A DNA stretch of 64,000 nt. Source: Herbaspirillum huttiense. GTDB lineage: Bacteria; Pseudomonadota; Gammaproteobacteria; Burkholderiales; Burkholderiaceae_D. Below, piece by piece: positions 9,248-16,606 of this stretch. The DNA is taken from contig NZ_CP037993.1 of NCBI RefSeq assembly GCF_004367745.1, positions 5,270,001 to 5,334,000 of the forward strand, read 5' to 3'. The position numbers and the translations under genes are program-made. The notes under the pieces were generated by a model that saw only the letters and a program-made list of their open reading frames with translations, made no database searches and was not told the DNA's origin. How positions within the stretch are numbered: the first letter of the stretch is position 1; each line of letters begins with the position of its first letter.

Positions 9248-9301
9248 GAACAAAAGCAGGAGCAGCGCGGCACCTGTGGTGCAACTCTCTCCCGGGCTTT
9301 T
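9248..9301 (-). terminator. Riboswitch-controlled intrinsic terminator, minus-strand operon
   Basis: Read on the minus strand, CAAAAGC-CC-GGGAG pairs with CTCCTGCTTTTG after a loop of about 25 bases that holds a second small hairpin (GCACC/GGTGC). The stem continues into the U-run. Its left arm is the 3' end of the guanidine-I aptamer (AAAAGCCCGGGAG), so aptamer and terminator are mutually exclusive, the expected ON-switch layout. Confidence 0.75.
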
Positions 9302-9380
9302 GTCCCGCCGTGTAACCTCGACCGAGGTCGCCGGCTCTCGGACCAGTCATCTGCCTGCGGCAGACCGGAACCCTAGCCAG
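9285..9380 (-). ncRNA. Guanidine-I (ykkC) riboswitch for the catabolic operon
   Basis: On the minus strand the conserved ykkC blocks occur in order: CTAGGGTTCCG, then TGGTCCGAGAG, then TTACACGGCGGGA, then AAAAGCCCGGGAG. These are the signature segments of the guanidine-binding ykkC RNA. A variable helix (TGCCGCAGGCA) separates the first two. It lies about 145 bp upstream of the permease start. Guanidine binding should sequester the AAAAGCCCGGGAG arm and let transcription enter the transporter, deiminase, carboxylase and hydrolase genes. Confidence 0.93.
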
Positions 9381-9463
9381 CTATTTGAACGTCTTGTGCA
9401 GCCGTCGGATGATCAGGTCATTGTCAGATCATCGGTGCGGGCTGCTCTGCATGTCATTGGATT

Positions 9464-9482
9464 TCAGCAAATTCCATACCAT
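9464..9482 (-). promoter_or_regulatory. Candidate sigma-54 promoter, minus strand
   Basis: The minus strand reads ATGGTATGGAATTTGCTG, with GG-N10-GC spacing (-24 GG, -12 GC) and the TTTGCT block typical of sigma-54 promoters. The -24 element is TGGTAT rather than TGGCAC, so the match is moderate. A start about 12 bases downstream would give a leader beginning near 9455, ahead of the riboswitch at 9380. Confidence 0.55.
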
Positions 9483-9507
9483 CAGCGCGCACGGCGCAGC
9501 CAGCGCA

Positions 9508-9554
9508 CCGCATGCGCAAGCACTTCAATGAGCAGCAATGAAGTGCGCATGCGG
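9508..9554. repeat. Long inverted repeat in the guanidine control region
   Basis: The left arm CCGCATGCGC plus ACTTCA (with a 4-base AAGC interruption) is the reverse complement of the right arm TGAAGT plus GCGCATGCGG, around an 11-base loop. A stem of 16 pairs with one bulge is possible. There is no U-run, so it is not a typical terminator. It sits just upstream of the minus-strand promoter candidate. Confidence 0.6.
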
Positions 9555-10012
9555 CCACAGAGCGGCAGGGCCTGTGCGGCCTCGCTGGAAAAGGCGAAGG
9601 GAAAAACGGTAGTGTCGTGAGATCGGGTCATGGGCATGGTCTGCTCCTGCGAACATGGCCTGGCCGTCCAGGGATGGTTGCCGCCGCCACGCGTGATGCA
9701 TGCGCTTCATTTGCTTCGGCCCAAGTCGTCTTGGCTCGCCCACGGCGAGAACGACAATCTTGCATGCAAGATCCAGACCAGCCCTGCATGCCCTTGCGCA
9801 CCCGGCGCAAACCCGCACCTGCACTGGCTCGCAGCCAATCACGTGAAACTTCGCGGATCGCTGGAGCGCAAGCATGGTGCAAACCGGCACCGATTTGGCG
9901 CGCGCACGATGCGCCAGCATCGCTCACGTGTGACGCTGCGAATGGCGCGTTGAACCGTTCGCTATTAATAGCGAAAACCGGCATCCCGCATCATCGACAT
10001 CGCCTCCGGGCA

Positions 10013-10029
10013 TTGGCATGAACCTTGCT
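10013..10029 (+). promoter_or_regulatory. Candidate sigma-54 promoter, plus strand
   Basis: TTGGCATGAACCTTGCT matches the sigma-54 consensus well: TGGCA-G at -24, TTGCT at -12, and exact GG-N10-GC spacing. A start about 12 bases downstream (near 10041) precedes the guanidine-I riboswitch by about 45 bp. It pairs with the similar element on the other strand near 9465-9481 and points to nitrogen-status control through sigma-54. Confidence 0.72.
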
Positions 10030-10083
10030 GAAAAGCGAGCGGGAGCCGGCGAGTCCGGTCTTGAGTAAGCACAATTTGCAATG

Positions 10084-10176
10084 GACAGCTAGGGTTCCGG
10101 TTCGCTGTTGCGGATGTCTGGTCCGAGAGCAGTCGACCTCGCAAGGGGTTACACGGCGGGAGAAAAGCCCGGGAGA
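10084..10176 (+). ncRNA. Guanidine-I (ykkC) riboswitch for the binding-protein transcript
   Basis: The conserved ykkC blocks are present in order: CTAGGGTTCCG at 10089, TGGTCCGAGAG at 10119, TTACACGGCGGGAG at 10149 and AAAAGCCCGGGAGA at 10163. It is a second, divergent copy of the element found on the minus strand at 9285-9380. The conserved blocks are nearly identical between the two copies, while the intervening helices differ. It should let transcription reach the ABC binding protein when guanidine is bound. Confidence 0.94.
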
Positions 10177-10216
10177 TGACGCGTTCGCAACGACCGCGCC
10201 GCTCCCGGGCTTTTTT
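10163..10216 (+). terminator. Riboswitch-controlled intrinsic terminator, plus strand
   Basis: AAAAGCCCGGGAG (10163-10175) pairs with CTCCCGGGCTTTTTT (10202-10216): a very strong stem with a six-base T-run. The left arm is also the 3' part of the aptamer, so ligand binding and termination exclude each other. The ABC binding-protein start follows 29 bases later. Confidence 0.92.
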
Positions 10217-10244
10217 CCAATAAACCCTTCGAGGACCCTACGCC

Positions 10245-11321
10245 GTGTACAACATTTCCCGAATCCTTGGTGGCGCTGCCATCGCCCTGGCCGCCTTCAC
10301 CGGCGCGCTTTCACCGGCCCACGCCGCCCCCCGCACCGACTTCAAGGTCTGTACCTCCATCTATGCCGGCTGGATGCCCTGGGGCGAAGCCCAGGCACAA
10401 GGCATCCTGGCCAAGTGGGGCAAGAAGTACGGCATCACCATCAGCGCCGTGCAGTTGAACGACTACGTGGAGTCGATCAACCAGTACACCGCCGGCAAGT
10501 TCGACGGCTGCACCATGACCAACATGGATGCGCTCACCATTCCCGCCGCCGGTGGCGTGGACTCCACGGCGCTTATCGTGGGCGACTATTCCAACGGCAA
10601 CGATGGCATCGTCCTCAAGGGGAAGAACAAGAAGCTGGCCGACATCAAGGGCCAGTCGGTACAGCTGGTGGAATTCTCGGTCTCGCACTACCTGCTGGCG
10701 CGCGCGCTGGAAACGGCCGGCCTGCGCGAGCGTGACGTCAAGGTAGTCAACACCAGTGATGCCGACATCACTGCCGCATTCGCCACCCCGGCCGTCACCA
10801 GCACGGTGACCTGGAACCCGATGCTGTCCTCGATTGCGGCCTCGCCCGATGTGTCGCTGGTCTACACCTCCAAGCAGCTGCCCGGCGAAATCATGGACCT
10901 GATGGTGGTCAACACAAAAACCCTGCAGGAGAACCCCGCCTTCGGCAAGGCCCTCACCGGTGCCTGGTACGAGATGATGGCCATCATGACCGCCAAGGAT
11001 GAGCGCGCCACCCGCGCGCTGACCGCCATGGGCAAGGCTTCCGGCACCGACCTGGCGGGCTTCCAGTCGCAGCTGGCAGCCACCGCCATGTTCTACCAGC
11101 CCAAGGCGGCGCTGGAATTCGCCACCAAGAAGGAGCTGCCGGCCATCATGGGCCGCATCGCCAAGTTCAGCTTTGACCACGGCATCCTCGGTCCCAACGT
11201 CAAGAGCGCCGATGGCATCGGCGTCGCCTTCGACGGCAACGTGGTGATCGGCGACAAGAAGAACGTCAAGCTGCGCTTCGACCCGGCCTACATGAAGATG
11301 GCGGCCGACGGAAAACTTTAA
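10245..11321 (+). CDS. ABC transporter substrate-binding protein, probable guanidine binding
   Basis: A periplasmic binding protein of 358 residues in the NitT/TauT (SsuA/NrtA-like) class. It starts at GTG with GAGGA nine bases upstream and has a signal peptide (AAIALAAFTGALSPAHA, cleavage near residue 27). Segments such as MTNMDALTIPAAGG, KGQSVQLVEFSVSHYLL and TVTWNPMLSSI are typical of the two-lobe fold. It follows the plus-strand guanidine riboswitch by 29 bp, so it is the periplasmic partner of the permease and ATPase encoded divergently. Splitting the transporter across two riboswitch-controlled transcripts lets the binding protein be made in larger amounts. Ligand identity is inferred from the riboswitch. 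Confidence 0.9.
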   Translation: MYNISRILGGAAIALAAFTGALSPAHAAPRTDFKVCTSIYAGWMPWGEAQAQGILAKWGKKYGITISAVQLNDYVESINQYTAGKFDGCTMTNMDALTIPAAGGVDSTALIVGDYSNGNDGIVLKGKNKKLADIKGQSVQLVEFSVSHYLLARALETAGLRERDVKVVNTSDADITAAFATPAVTSTVTWNPMLSSIAASPDVSLVYTSKQLPGEIMDLMVVNTKTLQENPAFGKALTGAWYEMMAIMTAKDERATRALTAMGKASGTDLAGFQSQLAATAMFYQPKAALEFATKKELPAIMGRIAKFSFDHGILGPNVKSADGIGVAFDGNVVIGDKKNVKLRFDPAYMKMAADGKL

Positions 11322-11471
11322 GTTTTTTGCGCGCACGCACGCGCAACGTCACCACCACAACAGCATCACCCACTGTCTTGCGCGGGTCCGGCAACGGACC
11401 CGCCGGGGCCTGCTCGTCCCTTGCTTTCACCCTGATCCACGCTGCTTCCAGACCAAACCACGGAGAGAACC

Positions 11472-12404
11472 TTGATTACCTACGCCACTTCCCTGTCGCG
11501 CCTTTGCGGCCTCGGCACCTGCGCCGCTGTCCTCACCACCCTGCTGGCCTGCGCTCCGGCGCTGGCCGATGATGCCGCGCCGGCAGCGGCCCCGGCCGGT
11601 CCATGGACCATCACCAAACACATCGACCTGGCCTCGCGCTATGTACTGCGCGGTGTCACCACCACCTACGGCAACGGCCAGCCACTGGGCAATCCCGGAG
11701 CCGACGCGCCCGAATCGGACCAGGCCGCGCTGCAATGGGGCATCGACTTCGTCCACAGCAGTGGCTGGAGCTTCGGCTACTGGGCCTCGACCATCAATTA
11801 TTCGTACAAGCAGCTGGGCAATTCCTACGGTGATCGCAGCATCACCGAATTCCAGAAACCGCGTTCGGTGGAAAACGATTTCTACTTTGCCTACGCCGGC
11901 AACATCAGCGGCGACCTCGGCTATACCCTGGGCATGACCGGCTACTACTACGCCAACGGCAGCCATGCCAATGCGCTGGAAACCAAGGCCGGCCTGACCT
12001 GGGGCGCGCTGTCCTTCAATGCGCAGACGCTGCTCAGCGACGTGGTCTGGGGCAACAAGGGCGATACCTACTGGACCCTGGTCTACACCAAGCCGCTGCC
12101 CTACGACATCACCTTCACCGGCACGCTGGGCGCCTACACCTACAGCCGCGAGGGCAAGTATCTCGGCACCCGCGACACCGCCACCGGTGCCTCCTGCGGG
12201 GCAGGCCAGGCCTTCGTGGTCAATGGCTGCTTCGCCGGCAACGGCCCAAGCAGCGGCGGCCTGCGCCACCTGACGCTGGGCCTGTCGGCGCCCTTCCCCG
12301 ACTCTTCCATCACCTGGTCGCTGCAAGCCATCCTCGGCGGCTACAACCGCTTTGACGTCAAGCAGGGCAACCAGCTGGTGGGCATGCTGAGCTGGGGCTT
12401 CTGA
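11472..12404 (+). CDS. TorF-family putative outer-membrane porin
   Basis: A 310-residue secreted beta-rich protein with a signal peptide (CAAVLTTLLACAPALA) and a C terminus ending in Phe (GMLSWGF), as in outer-membrane barrels. Family features include ITKHIDLASRYVLRGVT near residue 47, the aromatic strands WGIDFVHSSGWSFGYWAST and DFYFAYAGNISGDLGY, and a Cys pair near the C terminus. The start is a TTG with GGAGAG five bases upstream; no ATG fits better. It lies 150 bp behind the guanidine ABC binding protein with no clear promoter between, so it is probably on the same riboswitch-controlled transcript. A role in passing guanidine or a guanidino compound through the outer membrane is inferred, not shown. 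Confidence 0.75.
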   Translation: MITYATSLSRLCGLGTCAAVLTTLLACAPALADDAAPAAAPAGPWTITKHIDLASRYVLRGVTTTYGNGQPLGNPGADAPESDQAALQWGIDFVHSSGWSFGYWASTINYSYKQLGNSYGDRSITEFQKPRSVENDFYFAYAGNISGDLGYTLGMTGYYYANGSHANALETKAGLTWGALSFNAQTLLSDVVWGNKGDTYWTLVYTKPLPYDITFTGTLGAYTYSREGKYLGTRDTATGASCGAGQAFVVNGCFAGNGPSSGGLRHLTLGLSAPFPDSSITWSLQAILGGYNRFDVKQGNQLVGMLSWGF

Positions 12405-12424
12405 GCCACGCTTGCGCCACGCAG

Positions 12425-12451
12425 GGCTTGATACCTCCCGGGTATCAAGCC
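12425..12451 (+). terminator. Inverted repeat after the porin gene, probable terminator
   Basis: An 11-bp perfect stem (GGCTTGATACC / GGTATCAAGCC) with a 5-base loop lies 20 bp after the porin stop. No T-run follows directly, so it may be a weak terminator or a 3' stabilising hairpin. Confidence 0.5.
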
Positions 12452-12595
12452 GCTGATGCGGGCGCGTCAGACTTTTCCCACATCAAAAGCACAGGATGAC
12501 TGATCCCCCTGCGGCTTCATCCGGCGCATCATGGCTCAGCTATGGGCAAGGCAAGGCCTTGCTCACGCTCCGGATTTCCCTCAAGGAAACGCGCC

Positions 12596-13303
12596 ATGAA
12601 AAAAATAAGCATCTCCGCCAATCGCCGCCGTTTCCTGCGCGGCGCGCTGACCGCCGCGCCCGCTGCCGCGCTGGCTGTCACCACCGGCAGCCTGAGCGCC
12701 ACCGCCCAGGAGCAAGCCGGCAACGCCCCCTACAAACCCGTCTTCTTCAACCAGGATGAATTCGCGCTCCTGAGCGCCCTGGCCGATACCCTCATCCCCG
12801 CCGACGAGACCGGGCCCGGTGCGCTCGAAGCGGGCGTACCCGCCTTCATCGATGCGCAGATGAATACCCCCTACGGGCAGGGCCAGCTGTGGTACATGCA
12901 AGGCCCGTTCACCCCGGACGCTCCGCCCGAATTCGGCTACCAGCTGCCCTATCCGCCACGCGAACTGTACAAGAAGGGACTGGCCGAATTCGACGCGGCC
13001 ATCCGCCAGCAGTATGGCCACGGCTATGTGGAACTGAACACCCAGCAACGCGAAAAGATGATGGGCGAGTTCGAGAAGGGCGACCAGGGCAGCCTCAAGA
13101 TGGCCAACATCCCGCCTGCGGCGCTGTTCAACCTGTTGCTGCAGAACGTGCACGAAGGCTATTTCTGCGACCCCACCGATGGCGGCAACAAGGGCATGGG
13201 TTCGTGGAAGATGATCGGCTTCCCCGGTGCCCGCGCCGACTATTACGACTGGGTTGACCAGTACGGCCGCACCTATCCCCTGCCCCCGATCTCGCGCGGC
13301 TGA
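12596..13303 (+). CDS. Gluconate 2-dehydrogenase subunit 3 (gamma)
   Basis: A 235-residue periplasmic protein of the small gluconate dehydrogenase subunit family. A twin-arginine signal is present (NRRRFLRGALTAAPAAALA). The body shows the family segments FALLSALADTLIPADETGPGA and WKMIGFPGARADYYDWV near the C terminus. The ATG has AAGGAAA seven bases upstream; an earlier in-frame ATG would place extra residues ahead of the Tat signal. It is the first gene of a three-gene set with the flavoprotein and the cytochrome c. The small subunit is thought to carry the flavoprotein through the Tat pathway, since the large subunit lacks a signal. Confidence 0.9.
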   Translation: MKKISISANRRRFLRGALTAAPAAALAVTTGSLSATAQEQAGNAPYKPVFFNQDEFALLSALADTLIPADETGPGALEAGVPAFIDAQMNTPYGQGQLWYMQGPFTPDAPPEFGYQLPYPPRELYKKGLAEFDAAIRQQYGHGYVELNTQQREKMMGEFEKGDQGSLKMANIPPAALFNLLLQNVHEGYFCDPTDGGNKGMGSWKMIGFPGARADYYDWVDQYGRTYPLPPISRG

Positions 13304-13348
13304 TCGCTGCTTCCTCCTCGCATCGTTTGACCCCGAAAGCCCAAGCAT

Positions 13349-15130
13349 ATGGCCAACAAGAACATGAAAGCAGTCGACGTCGTCATCGTCGGCTTCGGCT
13401 GGACCGGTGCCATCATGGCCAAGGAAATGACCGAGGCCGGACAAAGCGTGGTGGCGCTGGAACGCGGCGTCTATCGCGACACCTACCCGGATGGCGCCTA
13501 TCCCAAGACCATCAATGAGCTGGAATACCAGCAGCGCTTCAAGTTATTCCAGAATCTGAACAAATCCTCGTTTACCTTCCGCCGCAAGACCGGCGACAGC
13601 GCCATCCCCTATCGCCAGATCGCCATGTTCAAGCCGGGCGAAGGCGTGGGCGGTGCCGGCCTGCACTGGTCGGGCTGCCACTGGCGCATCCTGCCGGAAG
13701 AGTTGCGCATGCGCAGCCACTACGAGGAACGCTACGGCAAGGGTTTCATTCCCAAGGACATGACCCTGCAGGACTGGGGCGTGACCTACGAGGAACTGGA
13801 GCCGTATTTCGATTTCGCCGAAAAGATGATGGGCACCTCCGGCACCGCCTACCGCGTCGGCGGCAAGGTGGTCGACGACAGCGGCAATCCCTTTGAGGCC
13901 AACCGTTCGGACAACTTCCCGCTGCCCGCACAGAAGGAGCAATACCAGGCCGCGCTGTTCCGCAAGGCCGCGCAGCAGGCGGGCTTCCATCCCTTCACCC
14001 TGCCCTCGGCCAATGCCTCGGCGCCCTACGTGAACCAGTACGGCTGCCAGATGGGGCCTTGCACCTTCTGCGGCTACTGCTCCGGCTATGCCTGCTACAA
14101 CTATTCCAAGGCCTCCCCCAACGTCAACATCATGCCGGCCCTGCGCAAGAGTGCGCTGTTCGAATTGCGCAGCAGCTGCAACGTGCTGCGCATCGAACTC
14201 GACAGCACCCGCAAGAAGGCCACCGGCGTGACCTACGTGGATGCCAATGGCGATACCGTGTTCCAGCCGGCCAACATCGTCATCGCCAGTACCTTCGCGT
14301 ACAACAATGCGCGGCTGTTCCTGCTCTCGGGCATCGGCAAACCCTATGACCCGGTGAGCAATACCGGTGCGGTCGGGCGCAACATCGCCTTCCAGATGAT
14401 GTCGACCATCAATGCCTTCTTCGATCCAGGCAAGAACATCAACGGCTTCATCGGTGCCGGTGGCAATGGCGTGGCGGTGGATGACTTCAATGGCGATCAC
14501 ATGGACCACGGCCCGCTGGGCTTCGTCGGTGGTTCGCCGATCTGGTGCAATCCGGCCGGGGCCAAGCCGATCTCGGGCATCGCCGTGCCCAGCGGTACGC
14601 CCAAGTGGGGCCGCGACTGGAAGCGTGCGGTCAAGGCCAGCTATCTGAACACCATGTCCTTCGACGTGCATGGCGCCAACATGGTCTATCGCGACGTGTA
14701 TGTGGATCTCGATCCCAACTACAAGGATGCCTTCGGCCAGCCGCTGCTGCGCTTCACCTTCGACTGGAAGGACAACGACATCCGCATGAGCCGCTACGTC
14801 ACCGACCAGGCCGTCAAGATCGCGCACGAACTGAAGGCGCGCGAGATCAAGGTCACGGTCAAGGACTTCGGTGCCGCGCCCGACCTGCGCAGCTACCAGA
14901 CCACGCACTGGGCCGGTGGCGTGGCCATGGGCACGGATCCGTCCACCAGCGTGGTGAACCGCTACCTGCAGAGCTGGGATGTGCACAACGTCTTTGCGGT
15001 GGGCTCGGGCGTGTTTGCCCAGGGCATCGGCTACAACCCGACCGGGGCGGCGGTGGCGCTGACCTACTGGTCGGCGCGCGCCATCCGTGAGCAGTACCTG
15101 AAGGACCCGCGACCGCTGGTCAGCGCGTGA
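13349..15130 (+). CDS. Gluconate 2-dehydrogenase flavoprotein (GMC oxidoreductase)
   Basis: A 593-residue GMC-family oxidoreductase. The N-terminal FAD dinucleotide loop VVIVGFGWTGAIMA is at 11-24, and EGVGGAGLHWSGCHWR near 92-107 is the second FAD contact. A Cys-rich stretch CQMGPCTFCGYCSGYACYN near 232-250 is typical of the gluconate and 2-ketogluconate dehydrogenase flavoproteins. The C terminus holds FAVGSGVFAQGIGYNPTGA, the conserved GMC end. No signal peptide is seen, consistent with export together with the Tat-signal subunit encoded just upstream. It oxidises a sugar acid (gluconate or a related polyol acid) in the periplasm and passes electrons to the cytochrome c subunit whose frame overlaps its stop. 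Exact substrate is not provable from sequence. Confidence 0.9.
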   Translation: MANKNMKAVDVVIVGFGWTGAIMAKEMTEAGQSVVALERGVYRDTYPDGAYPKTINELEYQQRFKLFQNLNKSSFTFRRKTGDSAIPYRQIAMFKPGEGVGGAGLHWSGCHWRILPEELRMRSHYEERYGKGFIPKDMTLQDWGVTYEELEPYFDFAEKMMGTSGTAYRVGGKVVDDSGNPFEANRSDNFPLPAQKEQYQAALFRKAAQQAGFHPFTLPSANASAPYVNQYGCQMGPCTFCGYCSGYACYNYSKASPNVNIMPALRKSALFELRSSCNVLRIELDSTRKKATGVTYVDANGDTVFQPANIVIASTFAYNNARLFLLSGIGKPYDPVSNTGAVGRNIAFQMMSTINAFFDPGKNINGFIGAGGNGVAVDDFNGDHMDHGPLGFVGGSPIWCNPAGAKPISGIAVPSGTPKWGRDWKRAVKASYLNTMSFDVHGANMVYRDVYVDLDPNYKDAFGQPLLRFTFDWKDNDIRMSRYVTDQAVKIAHELKAREIKVTVKDFGAAPDLRSYQTTHWAGGVAMGTDPSTSVVNRYLQSWDVHNVFAVGSGVFAQGIGYNPTGAAVALTYWSARAIREQYLKDPRPLVSA

Positions 15131-15144
15131 AGACGGGAGCGATG

Positions 15145-16593
15145 ATGAAACGACTGATCCTGATCTCCGCCCTGGCGCTCCGTACGGCGGCGCTGGCCGC
15201 CAGTGCCGCCTACAACCTGGCGCATGCCGATGAATCGCTGAGCGTTCCTGCCCCACCCAAGCCACCCGTGGGCGCGCGCCTGCTCAATCGGGAAACGGCA
15301 CCCCTGCGCCCGCTGGCCACGCCGCCAGCCGATGCGGCACTGGCCCAGCGCGTCGCCAAAAAAGACAGCCCCAGTGCCGATGACCAGCTACTCTTGCGCG
15401 GTGCTTATCTTGCACGCGCCGGGGATTGCGTGGCCTGCCACACCAGCAAGGGAGGTGCGCCCTTCGCAGGCGGACTGGCGCTGGCCTCGCCGATCGGTGC
15501 GATCTACTCCACCAACATCACGCCGGACAAGGAACACGGCATCGGCGACTGGAGCTATGAAGATTTCGCGCGCCTGATGCGCACCGGCGTGACCAAGGCG
15601 GGTTATACGGTCTATCCGGCCATGCCCTATCCCTCGTATTCGCGCCTGACCGAGGAGGACATGCAGGCGCTGTATGCGTATTTCACCAAGGCCGTGCCGC
15701 CCTCGGCGCAGGCCAATCGTGCCAATGACATCCCCTGGCCCTTGTCGATGCGCTGGCCGCTGGCGCTCTGGCGCAAGCTGTTCGCGCCGACACCAGCGCC
15801 CTATGCGGCACCCGCCGGGACTGACGCACAACTGGCACGGGGGGCCTATCTGGTGGAAGGACTGGGCCACTGCGGCAGCTGCCACACGCCGCGCTCGACC
15901 ACGATGCAGGAGAAATCGCTGCGGGATGACAGCAGCCGCCTGTATCTCTCCGGCGGGCAGGTGGTCGATGGCTGGAGCGTTCCGTCACTGCGCAATGAAC
16001 ATGGGGGCGGTATCGCGGGCTGGAGCCAGGCCGACCTGGTGGAATTCCTGCGTACCGGCCGCAACCAGTACACCGCTTCCTTCGGTGCCATGAATGACGT
16101 GATCGAGCATTCCATGCAATACATGACCGAGGCCGATCTCAATGCGATGTCGCGTTACCTGTTGAGCCTGGCACCACGCAACGGCGCTGAGCCGTATCGC
16201 TATGACGAAACTACGGCCACGGCGGCTTACGAAGGACGTCCGCAGACGCCGGGCGCAGCGCTCTATCTGGATCGCTGCGCGGCCTGCCATCGCAGCAACG
16301 GCACCGGCTATGGCAAGGCCTTCCCGGCGCTGGCCGGCAATCCGGTGCTGCAAACCGGGGATGCCACCTCGGCCATCCGCATCATCCTGCAAGGGGGGCG
16401 CCAGCCCTCCACCGATTCCGCCACAGCGGGGCTGGTGATGGCACCCTATGCGCAACTGCTCAACGATCAGCAGGTAGCGGAAGTGACCTCCTACATCCAG
16501 ACCGCCTGGGGCAATCGCGGCGCGACCGTGAGTGCGGCCGATGTAGCCAAGATCCGCAAGACGGCCAAGCCGGTGGAGGAGCGGGCACCGTGA
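15145..16593 (+). CDS. Gluconate dehydrogenase triheme cytochrome c subunit
   Basis: A 482-residue membrane-anchored cytochrome with three heme sites: CVACH at 95-99, CGSCH at 243-247 and CAACH at 378-382. The second of two adjacent ATGs is preferred because GGGAG lies five bases upstream; a GTG that overlaps the flavoprotein stop is a third option. An N-terminal hydrophobic segment ISALALRTAALAASAAYNLA acts as export signal or anchor; the Arg in its middle is unusual. The family takes electrons from the flavoprotein and gives them to ubiquinone. It is closely related in architecture to the cytochrome of the molybdenum hydroxylase operon at 28 kb. Confidence 0.9.
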   Translation: MKRLILISALALRTAALAASAAYNLAHADESLSVPAPPKPPVGARLLNRETAPLRPLATPPADAALAQRVAKKDSPSADDQLLLRGAYLARAGDCVACHTSKGGAPFAGGLALASPIGAIYSTNITPDKEHGIGDWSYEDFARLMRTGVTKAGYTVYPAMPYPSYSRLTEEDMQALYAYFTKAVPPSAQANRANDIPWPLSMRWPLALWRKLFAPTPAPYAAPAGTDAQLARGAYLVEGLGHCGSCHTPRSTTMQEKSLRDDSSRLYLSGGQVVDGWSVPSLRNEHGGGIAGWSQADLVEFLRTGRNQYTASFGAMNDVIEHSMQYMTEADLNAMSRYLLSLAPRNGAEPYRYDETTATAAYEGRPQTPGAALYLDRCAACHRSNGTGYGKAFPALAGNPVLQTGDATSAIRIILQGGRQPSTDSATAGLVMAPYAQLLNDQQVAEVTSYIQTAWGNRGATVSAADVAKIRKTAKPVEERAP

Positions 16594-16606
16594 GGCGCCA
16601 TCCGGC

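Larger units (their letters stand above)
9383..10012. other. Divergent control region between the two guanidine transcripts
   Basis: About 630 bp with no supported gene. Open frames here give Arg/Cys/His-rich translations with no ribosome site and no family character. It holds the minus-strand sigma-54-like promoter at its left end and several inverted repeats: 9508-9554, a 16-bp perfect palindrome ATCTTGCATGCAAGAT at 9758-9773, TTGCGC-N5-GCGCAA near 9790 and TGGCGC-N7-GCGCCA near 9895. Sites for an enhancer-binding protein such as NtrC would be expected here, but none of these repeats has the exact GCACC-N5-GGTGC layout. Confidence 0.6.

Noticed and set aside
9785-9910. NtrC binding sites upstream of the sigma-54 promoters
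   Set aside because: TTGCGC-N5-GCGCAA and TGGCGC-N7-GCGCCA are symmetrical, but neither has the GCACC-N5-GGTGC core. I list them only as inverted repeats.
9525-9920. A 131-codon minus-strand frame in the guanidine control region
   Set aside because: Cys/His/Arg-rich with no ribosome site, and it runs upstream of a promoter candidate in a region of inverted repeats.
10130-10216. ANTAR two-hairpin antitermination leader for the NIT-ANTAR protein
   Set aside because: The blocks match guanidine-I (ykkC) in every conserved segment, and the terminator uses the aptamer's last block; no separate pair of A/C-loop hairpins is seen.
11382-11403. Stem-loop (GCGGGTCC / GGACCCGC) between the binding protein and the porin taken as a full terminator
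   Set aside because: No T-run follows. It may lower read-through or protect the upstream mRNA, but I would not break the operon on it.
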